Shown here: one piece after another, positions 41,644 to 49,915 of the stretch | Layout of the letters: each line of letters opens with the position of its first letter | Numbering within the stretch: position 1 is the stretch's first letter | NCBI RefSeq assembly: GCF_001590795.1 | Contig: NZ_JXDL01000001.1 | Location: forward strand, 7,202,134-7,266,133 | DNA: 64,000 bases | Reading direction: 5' to 3' | From: Bradyrhizobium sp. AT1 | GTDB lineage: Bacteria > Pseudomonadota > Alphaproteobacteria > Rhizobiales > Xanthobacteraceae | Position numbers and translations under genes: made by a program | Notes under the pieces: model-generated | Seen by the model: the letters and a program-made list of their open reading frames with translations, nothing else | The model's database searches: none | Told to the model about the DNA's origin: nothing

Positions 41644-41659
41644 GTTTGAAGCCTAAAGA
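41644..41659. promoter_or_regulatory. MarR-type operator candidate 4
   Basis: GTTTGAAGCCTAAAGA, within ATTGTTTGAAGCCTAAAGA, lies in the divergent spacer between the binding-protein and MarR genes. Confidence 0.6.
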
Positions 41660-41712
41660 AATTCACATGCGGTCGATTGTTGCAGCTTTGGACTTGCGGC
41701 CGGCTCCGATTT

Positions 41713-41728
41713 ATTTGAAGCTCAAAAT
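41713..41728. promoter_or_regulatory. MarR-type operator candidate 5
   Basis: ATTTGAAGCTCAAAAT lies just before the MarR start (14 bp before GTG 41742), suggesting autorepression. Confidence 0.65.
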
Positions 41729-41741
41729 GTTGGGGGAATCC

Positions 41742-42272
41742 GTGCCGGCGCCAATGCCCGCCGAGAGTGACTGCACCGCGATGCTCGATTCCGAGACCAA
41801 GGCCGTCGAAACTCCGGAAGATCATGCCGAAGAGCTTCGGCTGTGGTTGCGCCTCCTGACCTGCACGACCCTGATCGAGGGCGAGGTCCGTGGCCGGCTG
41901 CGGCAGCGGTTCGACGTCACGCTGCCCCGTTTCGATCTGATGGCGCAGCTCGACAAGGTGCCTGATGGCATGACGCTGTCGGATGTCTCCAAGCGCATGA
42001 TGGTGTCGAACGGCAATGTCACCGGTCTCGTCGAACGCCTCGTTGAGTCCGGCCATCTCGACCGCCGTACTTCGGAGACGGATCGCAGAGTCCAGGTGAT
42101 CCGCCTCACGAAACTCGGTCGCGCCGAGTTCCGCAAGATGGCCGCGGAGCACGAGACCTGGATAGCCGATCTGTTCGCCGATCTCTCGCCGAAGGATGTG
42201 CGCGAATTGATGCGGTTGCTCGCCAAGACCAAAGCGTCGGCGCAGAAGTCGGCCGCGCGCCGCCGGCCGTAA
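41742..42272 (+). CDS. MarR-family transcriptional regulator
   Basis: A 176-residue regulator. The winged helix-turn-helix is residues about 75-130: FDLMAQLDKVPDGMTLSDVS, KRMMVSNGNVTGLVERLVESG and the wing LDRRTSETDRRVQVIRLTKLG. MarR proteins of this type often respond to aromatic CoA esters or acids. I place the start at GTG 41742 because GGGGGAA is five bases upstream; an earlier open frame from 41646 would run through the two operator-like sites. Its position inside the anthranilate cluster and the six related sites make it the likely local regulator. Confidence 0.85.
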   Translation: MPAPMPAESDCTAMLDSETKAVETPEDHAEELRLWLRLLTCTTLIEGEVRGRLRQRFDVTLPRFDLMAQLDKVPDGMTLSDVSKRMMVSNGNVTGLVERLVESGHLDRRTSETDRRVQVIRLTKLGRAEFRKMAAEHETWIADLFADLSPKDVRELMRLLAKTKASAQKSAARRRP

Positions 42273-42348
42273 GGGCGGACCGGCCGCCCAATCCCTTTTG
42301 CCGCCGGAAAAAGCACCGGATGCCCAAAATCCGCTATTGCGCCGAATT

Positions 42349-42364
42349 GTTTTAAGCCTAAAAT
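42349..42364. promoter_or_regulatory. MarR-type operator candidate 6
   Basis: GTTTTAAGCCTAAAAT is the most symmetrical copy (TTTTA-agcc-TAAAA) and lies 51 bp before the 2-aminobenzoate-CoA ligase ATG. Confidence 0.65.
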
Positions 42365-42414
42365 GTTTTCCAGATCGTGCTGCCGGGTGCAATCCATGCT
42401 GAAAGGAGCGTGCG

Positions 42415-44106
42415 ATGGCCAACGCCGCCAAGGTTCAAGTGACGGGCTCCCATGACGGCAACGCCGCGACGGCCCATGTCGATAAGTTTGCGCAGCAGCA
42501 TCTGCCGCCGCGCGAGCTGTGGCCCGAATTCATCTTCACGCGGCCGGAGCTGAACTATCCACCCCGATTGAATTGCGTGAGCTACTTCCTCGACCGCTGG
42601 GTCGAGCAGGGCCATGGCGATGCGCCCTGCGTCATCAGCCCCTCCGTCAGCTATACCTACCGCGAGCTGCAAGCTCTGGTGAACCGCATCGCCAATGTGC
42701 TCGTCGGCAAGCTTGGTCTCGTCGCCGGCGGCCGTGTGCTGCTGCGCTCCGCCAACAATCCGATGATGGTTGCGACCTATCTCGCAGTGATCAAGGCCGG
42801 CGGCATCGTGGTGGCCACCATGCCGCTGCTCCGCGCCAAGGAGCTGTCGTACCCGATCCAGAAAGCGGAGATCGCGCTCGCACTGTGCGACGGCAAGCTT
42901 GCCGAGGAGATGGAGAGAGCGAAAGCTGCGGCGCCTAAGCTGAAGCGGGTTGTCTATTGGGGCAACGGCGCGGCGGACTCGCTCGAAGCGCTCATTGCCG
43001 ATGCGAGCGCGGAGTTCAGGGCCGTCGATACCGCCTCTGATGACGTCTGCCTGATCGCCTTCACGTCCGGCACGACAGGCGATCCCAAGGGCACCATGCA
43101 TTTCCATCGCGACATGCTCGCGGTCTGCGACGGCTATGCGCGCAACATCCTGCGGGCCGAGCAGAAAGACCGCTTCGTCGGTTCGGCGCCGCTCGCCTTC
43201 ACTTTCGGCTTCGGCGGCGTGCTGTTTCCGATGCATATCGGCGCCTCCTTTGTCGTGCTGGAGAAGACGACGCCGGACGACATTTTGACGGCGATCGAGC
43301 AATACAAGACCACCGTCTGTTTCACCGCGCCCACGGCGTATCGCGCCATGAGCGGCAAGCTCGCCGGCCGCGACATCTCTTCGCTGCGCAAATGCGTCTC
43401 CGCCGGCGAGACGCTACCCAAGCCGACCTTCGACGCCTGGCTCAAGGCCACCGGCATCAAGCTGATGGATGGCATCGGCTCGACCGAGCTGCTGCACATC
43501 TTCATCAGCGCGACGGAAGACGAAATTCGTCCGGGTGCGACGGGCAAGCCCGTGCCGGGTTATGAGGCCAAGATCGTCGATGACGACGGCCGTGATGTGC
43601 CGCCCGGCACGATGGGCAAGCTTGCGGTACGCGGGCCGACCGGCTGCCGCTACCTCGCCGACGAGCGCCAGCGCAAATACGTCCAGAATGGCTGGAATAT
43701 CACCGGCGATACCTATCTGATGGATAGCGACGGCTATTTCTGGTACCAGTCGCGCTCCGACGACATGATCGTGTCGGCCGGCTACAATATCGCTGGCACC
43801 GACGTCGAGGCGGCGCTGCTCACGCATCCGGCGGTCGCCGAGTGCGGCGTGGTCGGCGCCCCGGACGAGGCGCGCGGCATGATCGTGAAGGCCTATGTCG
43901 TCGCGGCGCCCGGCGTGACACCGGATGCAAAGCTCGTGGCCGAGTTGCAGGAGCATGTCAAACGCGAGATCGCGCCGTATAAATATCCGCGCGCCATCCA
44001 GTTCGTGACGCAACTGCCGAAGACCGAGACGGGAAAATTGAAGCGCTTTGCCCTGCGGCAACTGGCGCAGGCCGCGGTGACGTCCTCGGGCGTCGCGGCG
44101 GAATAA
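42415..44106 (+). CDS. 2-aminobenzoate-CoA ligase (benzoate-CoA ligase family)
   Basis: A 563-residue AMP-forming ligase: AFTSGTTGDPKGTMHFHRDM (P-loop), PLAFTFGFGGVLFPMHIG, MDGIGSTELLHIFISA, GWNITGDTYLMDSDGYFWYQSRSDDMIVSAGYNIAGTDVE and the catalytic Lys in TETGKLKRFALRQ. The MDGIGSTEL..F and W-x-x-T-G-D forms are typical of benzoate/2-aminobenzoate ligases. It commits anthranilate to the CoA pathway. GAAAGGAG precedes the ATG. The next gene is RidA-like, 19 bp away. Anthranilate rather than benzoate is inferred from the monooxygenase/reductase. Confidence 0.85.
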   Translation: MANAAKVQVTGSHDGNAATAHVDKFAQQHLPPRELWPEFIFTRPELNYPPRLNCVSYFLDRWVEQGHGDAPCVISPSVSYTYRELQALVNRIANVLVGKLGLVAGGRVLLRSANNPMMVATYLAVIKAGGIVVATMPLLRAKELSYPIQKAEIALALCDGKLAEEMERAKAAAPKLKRVVYWGNGAADSLEALIADASAEFRAVDTASDDVCLIAFTSGTTGDPKGTMHFHRDMLAVCDGYARNILRAEQKDRFVGSAPLAFTFGFGGVLFPMHIGASFVVLEKTTPDDILTAIEQYKTTVCFTAPTAYRAMSGKLAGRDISSLRKCVSAGETLPKPTFDAWLKATGIKLMDGIGSTELLHIFISATEDEIRPGATGKPVPGYEAKIVDDDGRDVPPGTMGKLAVRGPTGCRYLADERQRKYVQNGWNITGDTYLMDSDGYFWYQSRSDDMIVSAGYNIAGTDVEAALLTHPAVAECGVVGAPDEARGMIVKAYVVAAPGVTPDAKLVAELQEHVKREIAPYKYPRAIQFVTQLPKTETGKLKRFALRQLAQAAVTSSGVAAE

Positions 44107-44125
44107 GAAGGATGGAGAATTGTCC

Positions 44126-44584
44126 GTGACGACGCCGAAAGGCCCGCAGCTCGCGGTGCTGCCGACCGCAGCCGAGGATGACACCCGCTCACAGGTGCAG
44201 GTGCTTCAGCCGTCGGGCTGGCCGACGCCGAAGGGGTATGCCAACGGCATGGCTGCCGAAGGGCGCATCGTCGTAACGGGTGGTGTGATCGGCTGGGATG
44301 CCGAGGAGCGTCTCGCCGATGGATTCGTCGCGCAGGTGCAGCAGACCCTGAGCAACATCGCCGCAATCCTCACAGAGGCCGGCGCGCGGCCCGAGCACCT
44401 CGTGCGGCTGACCTGGTACGTCGTCGACATGGACGAGTACCTGTCCAACCTGAAGGAGCTCGGCAAGATCTACCGAGCGATTTTCGGGGCGCATTACCCT
44501 GCGATGGCATTGGTCCAGGTGGTGCGCCTCGTCGAGAAGGCGGCGCGCGTCGAGATCGAGGCCACCGCCGTCATTCCGCGCTGA
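44126..44584 (+). CDS. RidA-family enamine/imine deaminase
   Basis: A 152-residue RidA/YjgF protein: QPSGWPTPKGYANGMAAEGR, IVVTGGVIGWD, ADGFVAQVQQTLSNIAAILTEAGARPEHLVRLTWYVVDMDEY and HYPAMALVQVVRLVEKAARVEIEATAVI. RidA proteins hydrolyse enamines or imines and release ammonia. This chemistry fits the product of 2-aminobenzoyl-CoA dearomatisation, which carries an enamine nitrogen. GTG 44126 is chosen with GGAG eight bases upstream. It is the second gene of the ligase operon and ends six bases from the converging CBS gene. Confidence 0.85.
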   Translation: MTTPKGPQLAVLPTAAEDDTRSQVQVLQPSGWPTPKGYANGMAAEGRIVVTGGVIGWDAEERLADGFVAQVQQTLSNIAAILTEAGARPEHLVRLTWYVVDMDEYLSNLKELGKIYRAIFGAHYPAMALVQVVRLVEKAARVEIEATAVIPR

Positions 44585-44590
44585 CGGGCG

Positions 44591-45319
44591 TCAGCTTGCC
44601 TTGGAGAGCTCGTCGTCTTCGGGCGAGTTCAGGTAGATGCCCGACATGGTGTCGACCCAGCACAAATGGTCGTGCACCTTCTTCACGCCCTCCACGTTCT
44701 CGGCTGCGACGATCGCGGCCTGCCGCGTGCGCTCCTCGGTGATGACGCCGCTGAGGTGGACGATGCCGTCGCGGACGATGACGTTCAGCCCGAACGGACA
44801 CCAGTCGTTCTTCTCCATGTTGTCGATGATGCGGCTGCGAATGTGGTCGTCGTCCGCCGTTGGATCCTGCACGTCGCGGGCGAGCCCTGCCACTGCCTGC
44901 AGCAGGTTGGCGCGCGAAACGATCCCGACGACCTTGTCGCCACGCACGACCGGCAGCCGCTTCACGTTGTTGCGCTCCATGAGGTCGACGATCTCGGCGA
45001 GCGCCGTATCTTCCGTGATGGTGACGGGCGTGTCGGTCATCACCTCCGAAACCTTGCGGCCGTGCTCGTGGACGAAGTCGCTGGCGGATTTGCCCGGACC
45101 GAGGATGAACCGCAGCCAGCGACCGCGCTTGCGTCCGGTGCCGATTTCGCTGCGGCGGATGAAATCCCCTTCGGAGACGACACCGACGAGCTTGCCGGTT
45201 TGGTCGACCACCGTGAGGCCGCTGACATGCCGCTTCAGCATGATGTTCGCCGCCTCGACGATGCTGGTGTCGGGGGTGACCGAGATGACCGACCGGGTCA
45301 TGATCTGGTGGGCGCGCAT
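44591..45319 (-). CDS. Two-CBS plus BON domain protein
   Basis: A 242-residue soluble protein. CBS 1 spans about residues 7-60 (MTRSVISVTPDTSIVEAANIM..LVGVVSEGDFIRR), CBS 2 residues 92-145 (MTDTPVTITEDTALAEIVDL..VVGIVSRANLL), and a BON domain lies at 155-225 (VIVRDGIVHLSGVITEERTRQAAIVAAENVEGVKKVHDHLC). CBS pairs bind adenosyl ligands, and BON domains often bind membranes or polymers. Its role is unknown but such genes are frequent in low-oxygen regulons. A FixK box lies 66-79 bases upstream, at the spacing expected for activation. Confidence 0.9.
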   Translation of the reverse strand: MRAHQIMTRSVISVTPDTSIVEAANIMLKRHVSGLTVVDQTGKLVGVVSEGDFIRRSEIGTGRKRGRWLRFILGPGKSASDFVHEHGRKVSEVMTDTPVTITEDTALAEIVDLMERNNVKRLPVVRGDKVVGIVSRANLLQAVAGLARDVQDPTADDDHIRSRIIDNMEKNDWCPFGLNVIVRDGIVHLSGVITEERTRQAAIVAAENVEGVKKVHDHLCWVDTMSGIYLNSPEDDELSKAS

Positions 45320-45384
45320 GGGTAACTCCGCTGGCTTTGTCGAATTTCAATGCGCGAAAACTAGCCCGGCCGCCGAGCGACGGC

Positions 45385-45398
45385 TTGACTCAGGTCAA
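45385..45398 (-). promoter_or_regulatory. FixK/FNR box for the CBS-BON gene
   Basis: TTGACTCAGGTCAA. Its centre at 45391.5 would place a class II start site near 45351, about 32 bases before the ATG at 45319. Confidence 0.75.
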
Positions 45399-45448
45399 TC
45401 GGGCGAAGCCGTCCACTCCAATGAAGCAATTGTGATCCTGGCCCGGAT

Positions 45449-45462
45449 TTGATGCAGCTCAA
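45449..45462 (+). promoter_or_regulatory. FixK/FNR box for the PHA synthase-like gene
   Basis: TTGATGCAGCTCAA. A -40.5 geometry puts the start site near 45496, 34 bases before the ATG at 45530. Confidence 0.75.
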
Positions 45463-45529
45463 CGCTTATGCACGGCCGCGCCATATCCTGGCGCCCACGT
45501 CAAACAGAAGCCCTCGGGAACATTGAGCC

Positions 45530-47374
45530 ATGAGCGTCGTGCAGATATTTCCACGAGCCGAGGAGCCGGCGGTGCAGGCTCTCCCCGTCGATCCCACAGC
45601 AGCCTCGCTGGCGGGCTTCGAAAAGCGTCCGGAGACGCCAGCTGCGGCCGCCCCGTTGCCTGCATCGGAGCCATATCCGCTCGACCGCGCGTTCCACGCG
45701 ACGCTGGCGCGGTTCACGGGTGGCATTTCGCCGCTGGCCTTGTCGCTCGCCTGGCTCGACTGGGGGACGCATCTCGCTGCCGCGCCGCAGCGCCAGATGG
45801 AGCTTTCCCGCAACATCCTGCGCGACACCGGCCGGTTGGCCGAAGCGGCCGCGCACGCGGCGTCACCGGAGCAGAAGCCGTGGTCCGTGATCCAGCCGCA
45901 GGGGCGGGATCGCCGTTTCAGCGGACCGCAATGGGAAACCGCGCCGTTCAATCTGCTGGCGCAGGGGTTCTTGCTCTCCGAGCGCTGGTGGCACGATGCC
46001 GCGACCGGCGTGCGCGGCGTGTCGCACGCCAATGAAGCCATCGTCGAGTTCTCGATGCGCCAGATGCTGGACATGCTGGCGCCGTCGAATTTCGCGGCGA
46101 CCAATCCGAAGGTGCTGGAGAAGGCGTTCCAGAGCGGCGGAGAAAACTTCGTCTTCGGCTGGCAGAATTGGTGCAGCGACCTGACGCGCCTGCTCTCCAA
46201 CTCGAAGCCTGCGGGCGGCGAGCAGTTCGTGGTCGGCAAGACGGTGGCAGCTTCGCCCGGCAAGGTCGTCTATCGCAACGAGTTGATCGAGCTGATTCAG
46301 TATTCTCCGACCACCGCGCAGGTGCGACCCGAACCGATCCTGATCGTGCCGGCCTGGATCATGAAGTACTACATCCTGGATCTCTCGCCGCACAACTCGC
46401 TGGTCAAATATCTGACAGGTCAGGGCTTCACCGTGTTCGCGATCTCCTGGCGCAATCCGGATGCGAGGGACCGCGATCTCGCTTTCGACGATTATCGGAG
46501 GCTGGGCGTCATGGCGGCGCTGGATATGATCGGACTGGTCATGCCGGGTCGGAAGACCCATGCGCTCGGCTATTGTCTGGGCGGAACGTTGCTGTCGATC
46601 GCTGCCGCCGCGATGGAGCGCGACGGTGACGACCGTTTCGGCACCGTCACACTTCTTGCGGCGCAGACCGATTTCACGGAGGCCGGAGAGCTGACGCTCT
46701 TCATCAACGAGAGTCAGGTCGCCTTTCTCGAAGACATGATGTGGCAGCGGGGCTATCTCGACACGACGCAGATGGCCGGCGCCTTCCAGCTGCTGCGCTC
46801 CAACGAATTGATCTGGTCGCGGTTGTCACACGACTATCTGATGGGCGAGGGCGCGCCGCTGAACGATCTGATGGCCTGGAACGCGGACGCAACGCGGCTG
46901 CCCTATCGCATGCATTCGGAATATCTGCGAAAGCTGTTCCTCGATAACGATCTCGCCGAGGGGCGCTATCACGTCGGCGGCAGGAGCGTTTCGTTGTCCG
47001 ATATTCACGCGCCGATGTTCGTGGTCGGCACGCTCGCCGATCACGTCGCGCCGTGGCGATCCGTCTATAAGATCCACTACCAGGTCGACGCTGACGTGAC
47101 GTTCCTGTTGACCAGCGGCGGCCACAATGCCGGCGTCGTCGCGCCCCCGGAGGAGCCGGGCCACAGCTATCAGGTGCTGACCAAAGCCGAGGACGCGCCT
47201 TTCGTTGGTGCAGACGAATGGCTGAAGCTGGCGCCGCACGTTGAAGGGTCGTGGTGGCCGGAATGGGCCAATTGGCTGGCGGCGCGCTCCGGTGCGCCCT
47301 GCGATCCGCCGCACATCGGAATCGGAGAATCTTCCGGCCTGCCTGATGCGCCAGGGGATTACGTCCACACCTAA
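45530..47374 (+). CDS. PHA synthase-like alpha/beta-hydrolase (PhaC family)
   Basis: A 614-residue protein with a class I PhaC layout: N-terminal helical domain (residues 60-240, WWHDAATGVRGVSHANEAIVEFSMRQMLDM), then the catalytic domain with ILIVPAWIMKYYILDLSPHNSLVKYL, the lipase-like box GYCLGG carrying the catalytic Cys, and a C-terminal LTSGGHNAGVV with the His. This would polymerise hydroxyacyl-CoA to polyhydroxyalkanoate. The first 50 residues are Ala/Pro-rich. No PhaA, PhaB or phasin gene is adjacent, so it is probably a secondary synthase linked to oxygen limitation through the upstream FixK box. Its stop overlaps the CHAD gene stop. Confidence 0.85.
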   Translation: MSVVQIFPRAEEPAVQALPVDPTAASLAGFEKRPETPAAAAPLPASEPYPLDRAFHATLARFTGGISPLALSLAWLDWGTHLAAAPQRQMELSRNILRDTGRLAEAAAHAASPEQKPWSVIQPQGRDRRFSGPQWETAPFNLLAQGFLLSERWWHDAATGVRGVSHANEAIVEFSMRQMLDMLAPSNFAATNPKVLEKAFQSGGENFVFGWQNWCSDLTRLLSNSKPAGGEQFVVGKTVAASPGKVVYRNELIELIQYSPTTAQVRPEPILIVPAWIMKYYILDLSPHNSLVKYLTGQGFTVFAISWRNPDARDRDLAFDDYRRLGVMAALDMIGLVMPGRKTHALGYCLGGTLLSIAAAAMERDGDDRFGTVTLLAAQTDFTEAGELTLFINESQVAFLEDMMWQRGYLDTTQMAGAFQLLRSNELIWSRLSHDYLMGEGAPLNDLMAWNADATRLPYRMHSEYLRKLFLDNDLAEGRYHVGGRSVSLSDIHAPMFVVGTLADHVAPWRSVYKIHYQVDADVTFLLTSGGHNAGVVAPPEEPGHSYQVLTKAEDAPFVGADEWLKLAPHVEGSWWPEWANWLAARSGAPCDPPHIGIGESSGLPDAPGDYVHT

Positions 47375-48357
47375 GCTTCCGGCTCGGAACTCGGTGTGAG
47401 GTCCGCGGAGCGGAAGGGTTTGGTCTTGTCCAGTTTCCGGTAGGCCGCCGAGGCCGTCCGCAACAGCTTCTTTTCCCGCTTGCGGTTGAGGAAGCGATTG
47501 CTCGCATCGAGGCCGGCGCCGTTCAACGACGCTGCCAGCGCTTGTCCTCGAGCATCGTCGTTCAATTGTCCGAGCGACCGTTGCGCCTTGCGCAATTTCT
47601 TCAGGATGGACTTCTGTTTCGTCAGTGAGTCCCCGGCAAACAGGTCCTGGAGCGACTCGATGGAATAGGTCATCCGCTTGTTGAGAAGCCGCAGCTTGTG
47701 GCGTTTCTCGACGTCGAGCTTGCGCAGTTTTCGTGCTTTCTTGAGCAGCTTGGTCTCCCACGCCGTCAGCCGCACCGTCGCGTGATCGACGAGCGTGCAG
47801 CGGCGCAATCGAATGGCTTCCTTGCTACGCCGGGTCGACCAGGGACCGCTCTCGATCCAGCTCGAGGTCTGCTCGACAAGGCGGCGATACCGCGCGGATT
47901 GCAGTGCGCGCGCCAGCAGGCGGTGGCTTTCGGCGCGCTTTTCATCCCAATGCTGGAGCTCGGCAACGACGGCGAGCTCGTCGCCTGTCTCGGCGACGAC
48001 CCGCTCGATCGCCACGTCGAGGTCCCGCACCATGCCGAGCTGGCTGTTGAGCCATTTCAGCTCGGCCCAGACATTCGGACGCAGCGTGTCGTCGACCATC
48101 GGCGAGAAGAAGCGGATGGCGGTGCGCAGATGCGTCAATGCGATTCGGATCTGGTGCAGCGCGTCTGGGTCGCCGCGGCAAGTCCCGTCGTGCTGGGCGA
48201 GGACGGCATCGAGGTGACGGCGCGCAATGAGCCGGAACGCGGTGTCGCAGGCCATGCCGGGGCTGAGGCGGACGGGCAGAGCATTGCGCCGCGTGGCCGG
48301 CTTGACGCGAGCGGCCGTCGAGGACGTGCTAGGTCGTGCCATCTTTGCCCGCGCCAA
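47371..48357 (-). CDS. CHAD-domain protein
   Basis: A 328-residue, strongly basic, all-helical protein. The conserved His of CHAD lies in DALHQIRIALTHLRTAIRFF; later come RDLDVAIERV and a Lys/Arg-rich region LLKKARKLRKLDVEKRHKLRLLNKRMTYSIE. CHAD proteins bind polyphosphate and can coat its granules. The N-terminus (about 30 residues) is Arg/Ser/Pro-rich and disordered. It lies tail to tail with the PHA synthase-like gene, overlapping by four bases, and 10 bp downstream of the kinase-like gene, in the same direction. A storage-granule theme is inferred. Confidence 0.9.
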   Translation of the reverse strand: MARAKMARPSTSSTAARVKPATRRNALPVRLSPGMACDTAFRLIARRHLDAVLAQHDGTCRGDPDALHQIRIALTHLRTAIRFFSPMVDDTLRPNVWAELKWLNSQLGMVRDLDVAIERVVAETGDELAVVAELQHWDEKRAESHRLLARALQSARYRRLVEQTSSWIESGPWSTRRSKEAIRLRRCTLVDHATVRLTAWETKLLKKARKLRKLDVEKRHKLRLLNKRMTYSIESLQDLFAGDSLTKQKSILKKLRKAQRSLGQLNDDARGQALAASLNGAGLDASNRFLNRKREKKLLRTASAAYRKLDKTKPFRSADLTPSSEPEA

Positions 48358-48367
48358 TCAGGTTGCC

Positions 48368-49903
48368 CTATTCGCTTTCAGCGATCGCGTCCCGGCAGCG
48401 TTGGAGCGTCTGCTCCTGTGTCCCGGATGCATCGATGGTCGCCCAACCGACGTGGCCGATATTATAGTGCTCTTGCAGCGCGGCAACCTCTTGCGTGGCG
48501 TCGGAGGCGTCTCCCCGTCGGCTTCGGATCCGCATCTGCCGGGTCGCAAGGTCGGCAACGAGGAACAGGCCGTTCAGCGGCACGTTGCTCTCGCGCGCCA
48601 GTGCTGCGATCGCGTCCCGTTCGTCCTCCCGGGCGAATACGCCGTCGATGATCGCCGAATGGCCCTGCGCCAGCACCCGCCGGGCAAGCTGGGCCAGCGT
48701 GTCGTAGACGCGGGCCGCGTGTTCTGGCGTGTAGGCCGACGGCGGCAAGCGGTGGGTGTCCTCCACGCCGAACATCTGCTTGCGGACGAGGTCGCTGCGC
48801 AGCAACACGGCTCCCGGCAGCGGTGCGATGACCGGCGCAAGCCCTTGCGCCAAAACCGTCTTGCCGGTGCCCGACAATCCGCCCACCGCAATCAGGCGCG
48901 GCGCAGGAGGGTGGATCAGCGCCCTGGCAAGGTCAAAATAACGCCGCGCCTGGTCCAGGATGCCGGCGTCATCGGAATGCGGCGGCTTCAGCCGCGCCAG
49001 CGCAACCTGGGCACGGATCGCTGCCCGGATGGACATCAACAGCGGCAGCGCCGAGAGCGCGTCGAAATTGTCGGCCGGCGTTGCGGCGAGATAGCGATTC
49101 AGGACCAGGTTGGCCGCGACCGGTTGGTCATGATGCAGCAAGTCCATCAGCGTGAATGCGAGATCGTACAGCACATCGACGGTTGCCATCTGCGCATCGA
49201 ACTCGATGGCGTCGAACAGGACGGGCCGGTCCTCGATCACAACGATGTTTGCGAGATGCAGATCGCCGTGGCAACGGCGCACGAAGCCTTTCGCGCCGCG
49301 CTCTGCGAGCAGGGGACGAACACGCAGGAATGCTTCGTGTGAGGCTTTTGCGAGCTCTTCGATGTCTCTCGCGTCGAAATGGCCGCCGGCTCGCAGACCG
49401 CCACTGTTGCCGTCGATCAGGGCGGGGACTGAGGCGACCCATGCCATGCCATCGGCGCGGGGCGCCGCGCCGTGGGAAGCCACGATCGCGTCGGCGGCAG
49501 CCGAAGCGAGTCTCGTATCGAGCGGGCCGGCCTTTGCCAGATGATCCAGCGTCCTGCTTTCGTCGAAGCGCGACATGGCCACCGCATATTCGATCGGCCG
49601 GCCGGGACCGTCGACTTGCACCGATCCGTCCGGCTCTTCCGTGATCGCCACGACGCGATGATAGATTTGCGGCGCCAGCGGCCGGTTGATCCGGATCTCC
49701 TCCTCGCAGGCGGCTTTGCGCTTCTCCAGCGTCGAATAATCGAGGAAGGGAAATCGCACGGCACGCTTGATTTTCAACGCGCGCTTGCCGTCGAGGAACA
49801 CCGCGGCGCCATGCGTATCGATCCGCGTCACGCCGGGATGACCGGTCAATGTCCGAAAGATCCGCTCCTGAGTCGTCGTTTCATCTGTCATGGGAACGGG
49901 CAT
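48368..49903 (-). CDS. Aminoglycoside-phosphotransferase-like plus P-loop kinase fusion
   Basis: A 511-residue two-domain protein. The N-terminal part (about 30-320) has the phosphotransferase/protein-kinase-like core GFVRRCHGDLHLANIVVIEDRPVLFDAIEFD. The C-terminal part (about 335-511) is a P-loop kinase with GGLSGTGKTVLAQGL (Walker A) and a late AIIDGVFAREDERDAI. This fusion is a known bacterial family of unknown substrate, often found in stress regulons. An in-frame ATG four codons later (49891) is an alternative start. It is the middle gene of a leftward run alcohol dehydrogenase - this gene - CHAD, with 10-12 bp gaps. Confidence 0.85.
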   Translation of the reverse strand: MPVPMTDETTTQERIFRTLTGHPGVTRIDTHGAAVFLDGKRALKIKRAVRFPFLDYSTLEKRKAACEEEIRINRPLAPQIYHRVVAITEEPDGSVQVDGPGRPIEYAVAMSRFDESRTLDHLAKAGPLDTRLASAAADAIVASHGAAPRADGMAWVASVPALIDGNSGGLRAGGHFDARDIEELAKASHEAFLRVRPLLAERGAKGFVRRCHGDLHLANIVVIEDRPVLFDAIEFDAQMATVDVLYDLAFTLMDLLHHDQPVAANLVLNRYLAATPADNFDALSALPLLMSIRAAIRAQVALARLKPPHSDDAGILDQARRYFDLARALIHPPAPRLIAVGGLSGTGKTVLAQGLAPVIAPLPGAVLLRSDLVRKQMFGVEDTHRLPPSAYTPEHAARVYDTLAQLARRVLAQGHSAIIDGVFAREDERDAIAALARESNVPLNGLFLVADLATRQMRIRSRRGDASDATQEVAALQEHYNIGHVGWATIDASGTQEQTLQRCRDAIAESE

Positions 49904-49915
49904 CCGAAAGCACCA

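Noticed and set aside
41646..41741. N-terminal extension of the MarR protein from 41646
   Set aside because: It would place both operator-like sites inside the coding region; GTG 41742 has a well-spaced GGGGGAA.
44580..44595. GCTGAC-gggc-GTCAGC at the RidA/CBS junction as a terminator
   Set aside because: Only six base pairs and no T-run on either side; not enough to call.
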